A DNA stretch of 64,000 nt from Eshraghiella crossota. GTDB taxonomy: Bacteria > Bacillota > Clostridia > Lachnospirales > Lachnospiraceae. Made by a program: the position numbers and the translations under genes. A model generated the notes under the pieces. That model was not told where the DNA came from. It saw only the letters and a list, made by a program, of their open reading frames with translations, and made no database searches. This document shows positions 53,233 to 61,997 of this stretch, piece by piece. The first letter of the stretch is position 1, and every line of letters starts with the position of its first letter. The stretch is taken from NCBI RefSeq assembly GCF_025148445.1, contig NZ_CP102270.1, positions 186,001 to 250,000 of the forward strand, in the 5' to 3' direction.

Positions 53233-54504
53233 ATGTCAGATAAGAAAAATGATAATTATGATTTATATACAGAACATATTGTTAAGGAACCATGGAAAAA
53301 TTCAAAGCGTATTTTGAAGAAAGGTGCGTCACTGGTTGCCATGGCAGTATTTTTCGGACTCGTTGCGGGCCTTGTTATGATTATTGTTTACAAAACAGGT
53401 AAAAATTATCTTGATGATAATAAAGCTGCTATGAATGAGACAACCCCGAGTACGGATGGAAGCGAGAGCAAGGAGACTGACCCGGAGGACACTACGGTGC
53501 CGCCTATTGAAGAAATTACAACAGAAATTCCTTCAACGGTACCTATAGATAACGAGAAACTTAATGACTATATGGGATATTATAAAGCACTCAAATCAGT
53601 TGCGGATAAAGCCGGATTGTCGGTTGTAACCGTTACTGCTGCAAAGCAGGGGGTTGATTTTTTTAATTCAACATATCAGAACATAGCTGATGAATACGGG
53701 ATTGTGATATCCTCAGACAGTACGGGATATTATATACTTACGGAATATTCCCTTGTTAAAAATTCGGAAAATATACAGGTTACATATTATGACAAAACAG
53801 TTGATACAGCTGAATTTGTTGCAGGTGACACAACAACAGATATGGCAGTTATTAAGACAGGCTCGTTGAATACGGCGGTTGTACCTGTTCAGTTTGGTAA
53901 TTCGGATGCAGTCCTTAAAGGGGATTTATTAGTCGCAACAGGAAAATTATACGGCTTTAACGGAACGATAGGATATGGAATTGCAACAGGTGTCAATAAT
54001 TCTGTTAATGATACAGATTCAATTTACAGGCTTATCAATACTGACATCAGCGGTACCGCTACTTCAAATGGTGTTATTCTTAACCTGCATGGTGAAGTGG
54101 TAGGAATAATTACAATGGCATATAACAGTGATAATACAAATTTTATAACAGCTTATGCAATTAATGATGTAAGAAACCTTATGCAGAACCTTGTTAATAA
54201 GAAAAGTATGCCTTATCTGGGAATAAAAGGACAGACAGTTACGGATGAGATAGCTGCCACGAATAAAATCCCTAAGGGAATATACATTTCTGCTGTAGAG
54301 ACCAATTCTCCCGCATACAAATCAGGAATACAAAGTGGTGATGTGATTACACAGATTAACGGGACCGAAATTAACAATATGGAAAGTTTTATGATGCAGC
54401 TTGAAAAAAATAATCCGGGAGATAATGTCAACGTCACTATTAAAAGACGGGGCAGGGAAGATTATAAAGAGATTGAATTTAACCTTGTGCTTGGTGTAGA
54501 ATAA
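53233..54504 (+). CDS. HtrA-like membrane protein with lost catalytic residues, PDZ
   Basis: 423 residues: cytoplasmic basic tail, membrane helix (33-54), Thr/Glu/Pro-rich linker, trypsin-like domain (about 120-315) and PDZ (about 328-420: YLGIKGQTV, GIYISAVETNSPAYKSGIQSGDVITQING). In HtrA/DegP the His is in TNNHVV; here the place reads ILTEYSLV (168-175). The Asp is kept (TTDMAVIK, D203). The Ser region GNSGGPL reads ATSNGVIL (276-283). Proteolysis is therefore very unlikely; a chaperone or scaffold role is possible. Confidence 0.85.
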   Translation: MSDKKNDNYDLYTEHIVKEPWKNSKRILKKGASLVAMAVFFGLVAGLVMIIVYKTGKNYLDDNKAAMNETTPSTDGSESKETDPEDTTVPPIEEITTEIPSTVPIDNEKLNDYMGYYKALKSVADKAGLSVVTVTAAKQGVDFFNSTYQNIADEYGIVISSDSTGYYILTEYSLVKNSENIQVTYYDKTVDTAEFVAGDTTTDMAVIKTGSLNTAVVPVQFGNSDAVLKGDLLVATGKLYGFNGTIGYGIATGVNNSVNDTDSIYRLINTDISGTATSNGVILNLHGEVVGIITMAYNSDNTNFITAYAINDVRNLMQNLVNKKSMPYLGIKGQTVTDEIAATNKIPKGIYISAVETNSPAYKSGIQSGDVITQINGTEINNMESFMMQLEKNNPGDNVNVTIKRRGREDYKEIEFNLVLGVE

Positions 54505-54535
54505 GACGTATTGAATAGTGAAAGGAAAATTTTTT

Positions 54536-55486
54536 ATGAAGTATATTAACACATTAAATGAAGGCGAAAGAGTCAACGGAATATACTTTTGCAAGGTAAA
54601 GGCAGCGGCAACAACCAAGAATGGTAAAGATTACATCAATCTTACTTTACAGGATAAAACAGGCAATCTTGACGGTAAAATATGGAATCCCAACTCACCT
54701 GGAATCAGGGATGATTTTGAATCCGGGGATTATATACTGCTTAACGGCGATGTAACGGTTTTTAACGGAGCATTACAGCTTAACGTGGCAAATGCGGGCA
54801 AAGCGGAAGCAGGTTCTTATGATGAGAGCGATTATATGCCATGCTCCGAAAGGGATATTGATGAGATGTATGATGAACTTCTTAAAATAATGTCTAAGGT
54901 TCAGAATGAGCATCTTAAATCTCTTATTAACAGCTTCTTTGTGGAGGATAAAGAATTTATCGGCAATTTCAAGAAACATTCCGCTGCAAAGAGAGTTCAT
55001 CACGGATTTATCGGAGGACTTCTTGAGCATACTCTGGGAGTCGTTAAAATATGTAATTATATTGCAGACAATTATACATATCTCAGCAAGGACTTACTGC
55101 TTACGGCAGCACTTTTCCATGACATAGGCAAAGTGTATGAGCTTTCCGCATTTCCTGAAAACGATTACACTGATGACGGACAGCTTCTTGGACATATTGT
55201 AATGGGATGTGAAATTATCGGCAAGGCAGCAGATAAGATAGACGGATTCCCTGATATGCTGGAGCGTGAATTAAAGCATTGTATAGTTGCACATCATGGC
55301 GAGTTTGAATACGGTTCTCCTAAGAAACCGGCTCTTGCCGAGGCAGTTGCACTTCATTTCGCCGATGATATGGATGCCAAATTAGAGACTTTCAAGGAAG
55401 CACTTAATACTCCGGCAGGACAGAACGGTGAATGGACCGGCTTCAACAAAATGTTAGACAGTAATATAAGGAAAACAATTATCTGA
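54536..55486 (+). CDS. yhaM: 3'-5' exoribonuclease YhaM (OB fold plus HD domain)
   Basis: 316 residues from ATG 54536 (AAAGGA upstream). Residues 1-95 are an OB fold (NGIYFCKVKAAATTKNGKDYINLTLQDKTGNLDGKIW). The HD domain starts at RVHHGFIGGLLEHTLGVVKIC, with FHDIGKVYEL, HCIVAHHGEFEYGSPKKPALAEAVALHFADDMDAK. Mn-dependent RNase of Gram-positives acting on RNA ends. One base before rlmD. Confidence 0.92.
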   Translation: MKYINTLNEGERVNGIYFCKVKAAATTKNGKDYINLTLQDKTGNLDGKIWNPNSPGIRDDFESGDYILLNGDVTVFNGALQLNVANAGKAEAGSYDESDYMPCSERDIDEMYDELLKIMSKVQNEHLKSLINSFFVEDKEFIGNFKKHSAAKRVHHGFIGGLLEHTLGVVKICNYIADNYTYLSKDLLLTAALFHDIGKVYELSAFPENDYTDDGQLLGHIVMGCEIIGKAADKIDGFPDMLERELKHCIVAHHGEFEYGSPKKPALAEAVALHFADDMDAKLETFKEALNTPAGQNGEWTGFNKMLDSNIRKTII

Positions 55487-55487
55487 T

Positions 55488-56873
55488 ATGGAAATAAAGA
55501 AAAATAACGATTATGAACTATTAATTGAAGATCTGACAATGAGCGGCGAGGGCGTAGGCAGAATAGATGGCTACGCTCTTTTTGTAAAGGATACAATTCC
55601 TGGAGACAGGGTAATTGCAAAGGCAACAAAGCTTAATAAAAACTATGGCTACGGCAGGCTGATGTCTGTAATAGAACCTTCAAAGGACCGTGTTGAAGCA
55701 AAATGTCCTGTTGCGAAAGCCTGTGGGGGCTGTACCCTTATGGCAATGAGCTATGAAAGACAGCTTGAATTCAAGCGTCATCTTATAGAGAACAATCTTA
55801 TAAGGATCGGTGGGCTTAGCGGCATAGAAGTACCTCCTGTTATCGGTATGGACAACCCATACAGGTATAGAAACAAAGCCCAGTTTCCTGTGGGAACGGA
55901 CAAAGACGGGAATATTGTCATGGGTTTTTATGCAGGCCGTACCCATTCCATAATTCCTAACGAGGACTGTCTTATAGGTTCGGATATCAATGCAGGAATT
56001 CTTGCAGAAATCAAAGCATTTATGATTATGAACCACATAAAATCCTATGATGAGAATTCTCATAGCGGGCTTGTACGCCATATTTTAATCAGGACAGGAT
56101 TCACTACAGGTCAGATAATGGTGTGCGTTGTCATTAACGGCAGCAATATTCCGAAAGAAGATGAACTTGTTAAAAAGCTGCTTGCATTGTCTTTTTCCAA
56201 TGAAAGAAAAATTGCAAGCATAATGGTTAATATAAACAGGGAAAAAACAAATGTTATTCTCGGTAAAAAATGCAGGGTGCTTTACGGTACTCCATATATT
56301 GAGGACTATATCGGCGAGGTAAAATACCGTATCCAGCCATTGTCTTTTTATCAGGTAAACCCTGTCCAGACTGAGAAACTTTACAATATTGCGCTTGACT
56401 ACGCAGGACTTACGGGAAACGAAACGGTGTGGGACCTTTACTGCGGTATCGGTACAATCTCGCTTTTCCTTGCAAAAAAAGCAAAGAAGGTATACGGCGT
56501 TGAAATTGTTCCGGAGGCAATCGAAGATGCAGTCACCAACGCTAAGTTAAACGGCATAGACAATGCCGAATTTTATGTGGGAAAAGCTGAAGAAATACTT
56601 CCTGAAAAATATGACAAAGAAAATGTACATGCCGATGTTATTGTAGTTGACCCGCCAAGAAAGGGTTGTGATGAGGCATTGCTTGGCACCATGGTCAAGA
56701 TGGCACCTGAGAGAATCGTGTATGTAAGCTGTGATTCCGCAACACTCGCAAGGGATCTTAAATTCCTTGTAGGAAACGGTTACGAAGTAAAGAAGGTGCA
56801 GGGCGTGGACCAGTTCTGCCACAGCGGGCATGTGGAGACGGTAGTGTTGATGGTAAACACAAAGGAAGAGTAA
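55488..56873 (+). CDS. rlmD: 23S rRNA (uracil-5-)-methyltransferase RlmD
   Basis: 461 residues. TRAM domain (DLTMSGEGVGRIDGYALFVKDTIPGDRV), 4Fe-4S cysteines in KCPVAKACGGCTLMAMSYERQLEFK, SAM site WDLYCGIGTISLFLAKKAKKVYGVEI, DPPRKGCDEALL and the catalytic Cys in IVYVSCDSATLARDL. RumA/TrmA family; in Firmicutes the member may methylate U747 as well as U1939 (RlmCD). Confidence 0.94.
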   Translation: MEIKKNNDYELLIEDLTMSGEGVGRIDGYALFVKDTIPGDRVIAKATKLNKNYGYGRLMSVIEPSKDRVEAKCPVAKACGGCTLMAMSYERQLEFKRHLIENNLIRIGGLSGIEVPPVIGMDNPYRYRNKAQFPVGTDKDGNIVMGFYAGRTHSIIPNEDCLIGSDINAGILAEIKAFMIMNHIKSYDENSHSGLVRHILIRTGFTTGQIMVCVVINGSNIPKEDELVKKLLALSFSNERKIASIMVNINREKTNVILGKKCRVLYGTPYIEDYIGEVKYRIQPLSFYQVNPVQTEKLYNIALDYAGLTGNETVWDLYCGIGTISLFLAKKAKKVYGVEIVPEAIEDAVTNAKLNGIDNAEFYVGKAEEILPEKYDKENVHADVIVVDPPRKGCDEALLGTMVKMAPERIVYVSCDSATLARDLKFLVGNGYEVKKVQGVDQFCHSGHVETVVLMVNTKEE

Positions 56874-56933
56874 AGAAAAACAGTTACAGTTACCGTTAAT
56901 TCTTCCGATAGAAAGTATGGAGGGGATAACAGA

Positions 56934-57158
56934 ATGAGACTTTTAGTGGTACTTAGTCCTACAGACAAATGGGAAACAAATGCAGAATATATTAAGCTTC
57001 GGAAATTTCTTCAAAGGGACGGATATATAAGAATTGCACCGGAAGTATATATGAGAATAGTGCAAAACAGGAAAGCCTTTGAAAAACAATATATGGTAAC
57101 AGGTGAGGCAGATTATCAGGAAAAAACGGTCGGGGTAAATTACCCCATTATAATATAA
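56934..57158 (+). pseudogene. Cas2-like remnant, catalytic Asp lost, C-terminus diverged
   Basis: 74 residues with GGAGGGG ahead of the ATG. MRLLVVLSPTDKWETNAEYIKLRKFLQRDGYIRIAPEVYMRIV follows the Cas2 ferredoxin-like pattern (MRLLVxFDLPT..., KxRKFLxxxGY, SVYxRx), but the metal-binding Asp of the FDLP strand is absent. After about residue 55 (FEKQY) it no longer resembles Cas2 and ends early; intact Cas2 is about 90-100 residues. No cas1, other cas gene or repeat array is in the window. Probably an orphan decayed adaptation gene beside the recombination zone. Similarity was judged by eye. Confidence 0.55.
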
Positions 57159-57237
57159 TTATACGTATGGAAAAAGTTATGAAACAAGTAAAACTATATA
57201 TAGTGGTTGAAAAAAATGTGCATAACTAGATGTAATA

Positions 57238-57275
57238 CTTGAACGACCCTCCAGAAATGGTGCATCGTTCAGCAA
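57238..57275 (+). repeat. 38-bp recombination-site-like repeat, copy 1
   Basis: CTTGAACGACCC...TCGTTCAGCAA. Inverted arms TGAACGA/TCGTTCA enclose 18 bp. The accA homology begins right at its right end. Confidence 0.85.
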
Positions 57276-57562
57276 ATTCTGTTTATTCGGTAATTTCTCC
57301 CGAGGGTTGTGCGTCAATTCTCTGGAAAGACAGCTCAAGGGCGGCTGATGCGGCAGAGGCTCTCAAGCTTACCGCACAGGATTTGTTTGACCTCGGTGTA
57401 ATCGAGAGAATCATCCGTCAGCCAAAGGCAGGCGATCAGGCTATGTTTGAAAGCCTTAAAATGCTCATCAAAAGAACATTTGAAAAGAATCTTGCCCTTG
57501 ATGACGAAGAGCTTTTGAATGCACGCTATGAGCGTTTCCGCAAAATCGGCAGACCCGAATAA
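57275..57562 (+). pseudogene. accA: 3' fragment of accA (acetyl-CoA carboxyltransferase alpha)
   Basis: 95 codons of the AccA C-terminus: [44 protein letters not shown], and a helical tail to GRPE. In intact AccA more than 200 residues precede this. The upstream part is replaced by the 38-bp repeat, which reads in frame as [12 protein letters not shown]. It cannot form the active alpha chain. Codon use (GCC, CTC, ATC) is richer in GC than that of neighbours. Terminator at 57584. Confidence 0.85.
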
Positions 57563-57583
57563 TTTATTTTAAACCTAAACATA

Positions 57584-57641
57584 AAAACGGCAGGAAAGAC
57601 AATTTGCAATACTGCAATGCCTTTCCTACCGTTTTATTTTT
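57584..57641. terminator. Terminator between accA fragment and lipoprotein gene
   Basis: AAAACGGcAGGAAAG (57584 onward) pairs with CTTTCCTaCCGTTTT (57621-57635), then ATTTTTAT. It can serve both strands. Confidence 0.75.
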
Positions 57642-57665
57642 ATGAAATTTTAATTACTGATTATA

Positions 57666-58376
57666 TCAGTAAGCCGAACCGTTAAGATATACTTTTACGG
57701 AATCAAATTTTTTATTACATAAAGATTCTGCTTTTTCTGTTTGACCTGCTTTTATTTCGTTGTCACTGTCCACAACATAATCTTTGTCGGCATAAACTAA
57801 TTCATCACCTTGGAAGAACAAGGCTGTGTATTGAACATATTCTGCAACAAGGTTGCCTGTGTTTGTTACAGAAATGGTAGCTTTATCTGTGTCAGTCGAT
57901 ACTTTACAATCAAGATCCTGTGTTACACACTGATAGTCGGTAAGTTCTTTGGGTAAAAGTGTATATTCGTACCTGGCAAACTCTTCATCACCTTTATCAT
58001 GATTAAACTTTACTGCAACCTCTGTTCCGGGTGCGAAAGCGTTAATTGTTTCAGTTTCGGTATCTATGACATCATCGTCTTTGTCAATTAACTCTAAATG
58101 TATAGTGAGTGTACAAGCTTGATTTGAATTGTTTTTCAACACAGCAACAAAGTAATGTGTTGAGACATCATCATATATATATGGCGTGATTTTAATATTT
58201 TTCTCTACTTCTTCAGAATCAAAATCAGCTTTATCCGCAACAGCAGATGATTGAACATCCGATGATTTGCTTGTTGTTTGTGAACTGCCGTTAGATGTGT
58301 CATTTTCCGAACAACCTGTAAACGCAGTCAAAACAACCATTGCAGAAACAAGCACTACAGAAAAGAATTTTTTCAT
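57666..58376 (-). CDS. Lipoprotein with FxLYD-like domain
   Basis: 236 residues. Signal peptide with lipobox TAFTGCSEN, a Ser/Thr-rich linker, then two beta domains: THYFVAVLKNNSNQACTLTIHLELIDKDDDVIDTETETINAFAPGTE and ATISVTNTGNLVAEYVQYTALFFQGDELVYADKDYVVDSDNEIKAGQTEKA. The second shows the FxLYD-type pattern of extracytoplasmic domains. AGGTGA lies before the ATG. It is the only intact gene of segment 1 between repeat copies 1 and 2. Confidence 0.8.
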   Translation of the reverse strand: MKKFFSVVLVSAMVVLTAFTGCSENDTSNGSSQTTSKSSDVQSSAVADKADFDSEEVEKNIKITPYIYDDVSTHYFVAVLKNNSNQACTLTIHLELIDKDDDVIDTETETINAFAPGTEVAVKFNHDKGDEEFARYEYTLLPKELTDYQCVTQDLDCKVSTDTDKATISVTNTGNLVAEYVQYTALFFQGDELVYADKDYVVDSDNEIKAGQTEKAESLCNKKFDSVKVYLNGSAY

Positions 58377-58515
58377 TTTTTATTCACCTCAAAAATTTAT
58401 TAGTGGAATTATACCATAAATCAAGTGAAGTGTCAAACAATGACTAAGTTAGCACATTATTTTACTTTACTGTATTATAAAATGTTGATAAAAGGCAATT
58501 ATTGTGCAATTGAAA

Positions 58516-58800
58516 TTAATAATCTCCGCTGTACATTTCAGGACGATTCACCCAGTCACTAATGGAACTGTTGCCAAAAATTGATTTGCTGTTGCCCGAT
58601 ATCGCCGCAGTTACATTGATTGCAATGCCTGCAATAATGACCGCACCAATCACACAGGCGGCAACAATTTTCACGATTTTAAAAGCTTTCTTTTTATCAA
58701 TCGGCTGTTCTGCCGGCGGAATGTAGGGAATGGGTGGCTGATTTATTTTCTTGAACGACCCTCCAGAAATGGTGCATCGTTCAGCAAGGAGCTTTTGCAA
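58516..58800 (-). pseudogene. 5'-truncated membrane protein gene joined to repeat copy 2
   Basis: The authentic part is PPIPYIPPAEQPIDKKKAFKI, one membrane helix (VAACVIGAVIIAGIAINVTAA) and a short tail. Upstream codons ([12 protein letters not shown]) are just the 38-bp repeat read backwards. The Pro-rich linker before a helix is typical of zinc-ribbon/TM proteins, whose N-terminal ribbon would have been lost. Confidence 0.7.
58750..58787 (+). repeat. 38-bp recombination-site-like repeat, copy 2
   Basis: Identical to copy 1 over all 38 bases by eye. It interrupts the membrane-protein gene on its left. Confidence 0.85.
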
Positions 58801-58902
58801 AAAAGACTATATAAAAGGAACCAGGTCTTAAATGCCAATTCACCGTTTGTGATAACAGATGAAATATTGGAACATCATTATCACGCATTTCAGGAGCCAT
58901 AG
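58801..58902 (+). pseudogene. C-terminal fragment of an unknown element gene
   Basis: Open frame KRLYKRNQVLNANSPFVITD...AFQEP and stop, without a start. Followed by MQYSKEEIK, a stop, and, one frame over, EAGKLTESEAEGILGEIKQYHV: a second broken reading. Probably decayed genes of an integrative element. Confidence 0.4.
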
Positions 58903-59034
58903 GGAAAAGGAGAAAAAGTAATTTTGCAGAAAGAGGATATTATGCAGTATTCAAAGGAAGAAATTAAGTGAGGCTGGAAAGCTTACAGAAAGCGAAGCTG
59001 AAGGAATCCTTGGAGAGATAAAACAGTATCATGT

Positions 59035-59187
59035 GTGAATCTTGGAATAGGATTGGCACAGGAAGGAAAGAAAGTGCTTCTGATAGACGCTGATCCACAG
59101 GGAAGTCTTACAATCAGTCTTGCAAAATCTCTGGAAAACCATCTCATACAGTTGAATAATGAAAGGGGACGTGCTACTATTACATAA
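59035..59187 (+). pseudogene. ParA/Soj ATPase fragment
   Basis: VNLGIGLAQEGKKVLLIDADPQGSLTISLAKSLE is the stretch after the Walker A loop of ParA-type ATPases with the LLIDADPQG motif. The P-loop start and the C-terminal two-thirds are missing. ParA genes of this type sit on integrative and conjugative elements and plasmids. The 438-base gap 58801-59238 holds only such remnants. Confidence 0.7.
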
Positions 59188-59238
59188 AGATGTTGATCAC
59201 GGCAGCTTATTTAACGGGTAAACTAGGAGGAGGTTTAT

Positions 59239-60945
59239 ATGACCACACAAAAGCAACAAGGTATTAAAAAGCAACTAACGAAAGGATTTGTGAAAGTAGC
59301 AATAATCGGTGCGGTTGCGGCAGTTATTGGAATCGTAGCACTACTGATCGCAGCGATACAGTATGAAAAGGCATTGAGCCAATACGGATTTACACAGGGA
59401 GATATCGGTAAAGCGATCGCGGCATTTTCGGAGAGCCGGAGCGCATTACGTGCAGTAGTAGGCTATGATGACATAGCAGTGATAGACAAGCAGAGCGAAC
59501 TGCATGACCAGAAAAAGGCAGCGTTTGAGAGTTACATAGATGAATTGAACCGCTCAATCAAATTCACCGAAGGCAGGGATGCATATAATAAAGTATTGCA
59601 GGAACTGGACGGGTACTGGGAATTGGATGCACAGGTATTGGAACTGGCTACTTCCGATGACGAGGACGGATATCTGAAGGCACAGAATCTGGATATCGGA
59701 GATCTGACCACACAGTACGAACGGATATACGCGGAGTTTGTAGACTTGATGAATCTGTGCGTCGAAAAAGGAGATCAGGCGGAGGTGGATTTGCACAATA
59801 TGGAGCGTTTTATGCTGATCGCGATTCTGGTTATCGTAATGACCTCTTTCTGGAGTTCTGTGGTATTAGGTAAGAAAATGGCAGGAAATATCGAAGAACC
59901 GATGATAGCGCTGGCAGATCGACTTCAGACTTTTGCACAGGGAGATCTGAATAGTGCATTCCCGGACAGAAACACGGAAGATGAGATATTCTATATGATA
60001 CAAGTCGCAAAAGGCATGGCTGCTGACCTGAATCTGATCATTACGGATGCAGGAGAATTGTTGGGACAGATGGCGGAAGGTAATTATGCCATCGGTACTA
60101 AGATCGAAGAGAAATATGTAGGACAGTTTGTGACACTGAAAGATGCCATGCGTAAGATGAACCGACAGATGAACAGCACCTTACAGCAGGTAGAAGAGGC
60201 TGCTAATCAGGTATCTGCCGGATCGGAGAATCTTGCACAATCTGCCCAGGCGTTGGCAGAAGGAGCAACAGAGCAGGCAGGATCTGTGGAAGAACTGACG
60301 GCAACCATTACGAATATCACAGATGCCGTGTCACGTACAGCCGGCGAACTGCAGAGAACGACGGAAAAGGCTGAGAATTATGCACAGCAGGCGGATGCAG
60401 GGCATGCGCAGATGAGGTCATTGATGGAGGAAATGGACCGAATCAATGAAACATCTAAAAAGATACAGAATATTATTGCTGACATTGAAGATATTGCGAG
60501 TCAGACGAACCTGTTGTCTCTGAATGCGGCAATTGAGGCTGCAAGAGCAGGGGAGTCAGGAAAGGAATTTGCAGTGGTGGCAGAACAGATCCGTAAACTG
60601 GCCGAACAGAGTGCACAGTCGGCAGTAGATACCAGAAGCCTGATCGAGGGATCGCTGCAGGAGATCAAGAATGGCAACCAGGCAGCGGAGGTAGCAGCGG
60701 AATCTCTGGAGCAGATCGTTGCGGGAGTCAAGGAGATTGCGACAGATGCAAAACGATTGAGTGAAGAGTCTGCTGCGCAGGCACAGGCGATGCAACAGGC
60801 AGAACTTGGTGTGAATCAGATATCGGAAGTAGTGCAGTCGAACTCTGCGGCAGCAGAGGAATCGTCTGCTACCAGTGAGGAATTATCCGCACAGGCATAT
60901 GCATTAAACGATATGGTAGAAAAGTTTACACTACGTCGGGATTAA
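59239..60945 (+). CDS. Methyl-accepting chemotaxis protein, foreign codon use
   Basis: 568 residues. Helix 1 (17-37), four-helix-bundle sensor region (about 40-190), helix 2 (about 193-210), HAMP (to about 265), a second linker and the signalling domain with [48 protein letters not shown] at the tip. No C-terminal CheR-tether. AGGAGG precedes the ATG. Codons are rich in CTG, ATC, GCG and CGG, unlike the CTT/ATA-rich core genes here, which fits arrival as cargo between repeat copies 2 and 3. No other che genes besides the CheX-like protein are in the window. Confidence 0.92.
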   Translation: MTTQKQQGIKKQLTKGFVKVAIIGAVAAVIGIVALLIAAIQYEKALSQYGFTQGDIGKAIAAFSESRSALRAVVGYDDIAVIDKQSELHDQKKAAFESYIDELNRSIKFTEGRDAYNKVLQELDGYWELDAQVLELATSDDEDGYLKAQNLDIGDLTTQYERIYAEFVDLMNLCVEKGDQAEVDLHNMERFMLIAILVIVMTSFWSSVVLGKKMAGNIEEPMIALADRLQTFAQGDLNSAFPDRNTEDEIFYMIQVAKGMAADLNLIITDAGELLGQMAEGNYAIGTKIEEKYVGQFVTLKDAMRKMNRQMNSTLQQVEEAANQVSAGSENLAQSAQALAEGATEQAGSVEELTATITNITDAVSRTAGELQRTTEKAENYAQQADAGHAQMRSLMEEMDRINETSKKIQNIIADIEDIASQTNLLSLNAAIEAARAGESGKEFAVVAEQIRKLAEQSAQSAVDTRSLIEGSLQEIKNGNQAAEVAAESLEQIVAGVKEIATDAKRLSEESAAQAQAMQQAELGVNQISEVVQSNSAAAEESSATSEELSAQAYALNDMVEKFTLRRD

Positions 60946-60967
60946 TTGCTAATTAAAAAATGAAATA

Positions 60968-61020
60968 AATACCGGTCTTAATAATCCGTAACTAGTGGAG
61001 AATTAAGATTGGTATTTTTT
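60968..61020 (+). terminator. Terminator after the chemoreceptor gene
   Basis: AATACCGGTCTTAAT pairs with ATTAAGATTGGTATT (two G-T pairs) and a T6 tail. The 273-base gap up to 61218 otherwise holds only a short non-starting peptide-like frame (FAPFHAYEVIVNEAAIG) before the recombinase remnant. Confidence 0.75.
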
Positions 61021-61218
61021 ATAACATAAAACTTTCATTATAACTGAAATTTTCATTTACACATTATCTATTAGAATTGTAATAAGGTTATTGATGCTAA
61101 TGAAAACAACTTGGTTATTTATATAAAAAATGTAATGAAGAAGAATCTGATAAATAAGTTTGCACCATTTCATGCATATGAAGTAATCGTGAATGAAGCT
61201 GCAATCGGAACAATGTAG

Positions 61219-61560
61219 ATGAAGCAGATTATTAAAAAGGAAGGATTGCCGGATGTGGTATTTCACAGCCTGCGTCATACATCGGTGACATACAAGCTAA
61301 AACTGAGTGGCGGTGATATAAAGGCGGTCCAGGGCGATTCCGGTCATGCGCAGGCAGACATGGTAACAGAGGTATATGGACATATTCTGGACGAGGACCG
61401 CAAAAAGAATGCCCAGCTTATGAAAGTGCTTGGAAATCCTGAGAAGGCAGCTCTGCTGACGAGTCTGGCGAAGTCGATGAACTTGAACGACCCTCCAGAA
61501 ATGGTGCATCGTTCAACAAAAAATATGAAAAAAATACTAGACGTGGGCTTTATCATATAA
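61219..61560 (+). pseudogene. C-terminal fragment of a tyrosine recombinase
   Basis: FHSLRHTSVTYKLKLSGGDIKAVQGDSGHAQADMVTEVYGHILDEDRKKN holds the second catalytic Arg (HxLRH), the GH histidine and the nucleophilic Tyr of phage-integrase-family enzymes. The first Arg and the N-terminal SAM-like and core DNA-binding domains are missing; a stop lies just before. The C-terminal codons [11 protein letters not shown] are the 38-bp repeat (copy 3), so the integrase 3' end and the site overlap. Not active as it stands. Confidence 0.85.
61482..61519 (+). repeat. 38-bp recombination-site-like repeat, copy 3
   Basis: One base differs from copies 1 and 2 (CAACAA instead of CAGCAA), which makes the arms a perfect 8-bp pair TTGAACGA/TCGTTCAA. 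Confidence 0.85.
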
Positions 61561-61974
61561 CGCCTGAATTTCAGGAGGAAATTTGTCAGGCATCATTTCG
61601 TGGATTGAGTCCTCGTTTCCGTCAGCTATTGCTTTTTCATAGTACCAGCATTTGAATTTAAGCATGGCGAGGGTCTTTTCAAGAGCTGCAATTTCTTCTT
61701 CAACAGCTATCTTGCGGGCTTCAAATATTTCTTTTCTCTCGGCATAAGTTGAGCTCCCGCCGGACACCAGTTTAAAAAACTGTTTTATATCTTTGATTTC
61801 CAGTCCCGATTTTTTCAGACATTCTATGAGCTTAAGTGAAGCAAGCTCGTTATCGCTGAATTTCCGGATGTTACCGCTTCGTTCAAGATTTGGGAAAAAT
61901 CCCTCTTTATCATAATATCTTAAAGTTGAAATCGGAATGCGAAACATTTCCGAAACCTGTCCTATTGTATACAT
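61537..61974 (-). CDS. MerR-family regulator
   Basis: 145 residues. MYTIGQVSEMFRIPISTLRYYDKEGFFPNLERSGNIRKFSDNEL (in blocks) is the MerR winged HTH, LASLKLIECLKKSGLEIKDIKQFF the connecting helices, then a long dimer helix (ERKEIFEARKIAVEEEIAALEKTLAMLKFKCWYYEKA). No metal-binding cysteine pattern. Divergent from the DXS-like gene, whose promoter has the 19-bp spacer and palindrome expected of a MerR target. It starts just right of repeat copy 3 with its 3' end overlapping the recombinase remnant's end. Confidence 0.93.
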   Translation of the reverse strand: MYTIGQVSEMFRIPISTLRYYDKEGFFPNLERSGNIRKFSDNELASLKLIECLKKSGLEIKDIKQFFKLVSGGSSTYAERKEIFEARKIAVEEEIAALEKTLAMLKFKCWYYEKAIADGNEDSIHEMMPDKFPPEIQALYDKAHV

Positions 61975-61997
61975 TTTTAAATCCTTTCAAAAAAGTA

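Larger units (their letters stand above)
57238..61519. mobile_element. Recombination-scar zone bounded by three 38-bp sites
   Basis: Direct repeats at 57238-57275, 58750-58787 and 61482-61519 divide the zone. Segment 1 (57276-58749) starts with a 5'-truncated accA and ends with a 5'-truncated membrane-protein gene on the other strand. Segment 2 (58788-61481) holds ParA and other element remnants, a chemoreceptor gene with foreign codon use and a tyrosine-recombinase 3' part. It looks like sequential site-specific insertions or captured fragments rather than one intact element. Confidence 0.6.

Noticed and set aside
57159-57237. Possible CRISPR array next to the Cas2-like remnant
   Set aside because: No regularly spaced repeats here. 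The 38-bp sites are 1.5 and 2.7 kb apart and cannot be array repeats.
59188-59238. Sigma-28 (flagellar) promoter ahead of the chemoreceptor
   Set aside because: No TAAA with GCCGATAA at proper spacing could be found.
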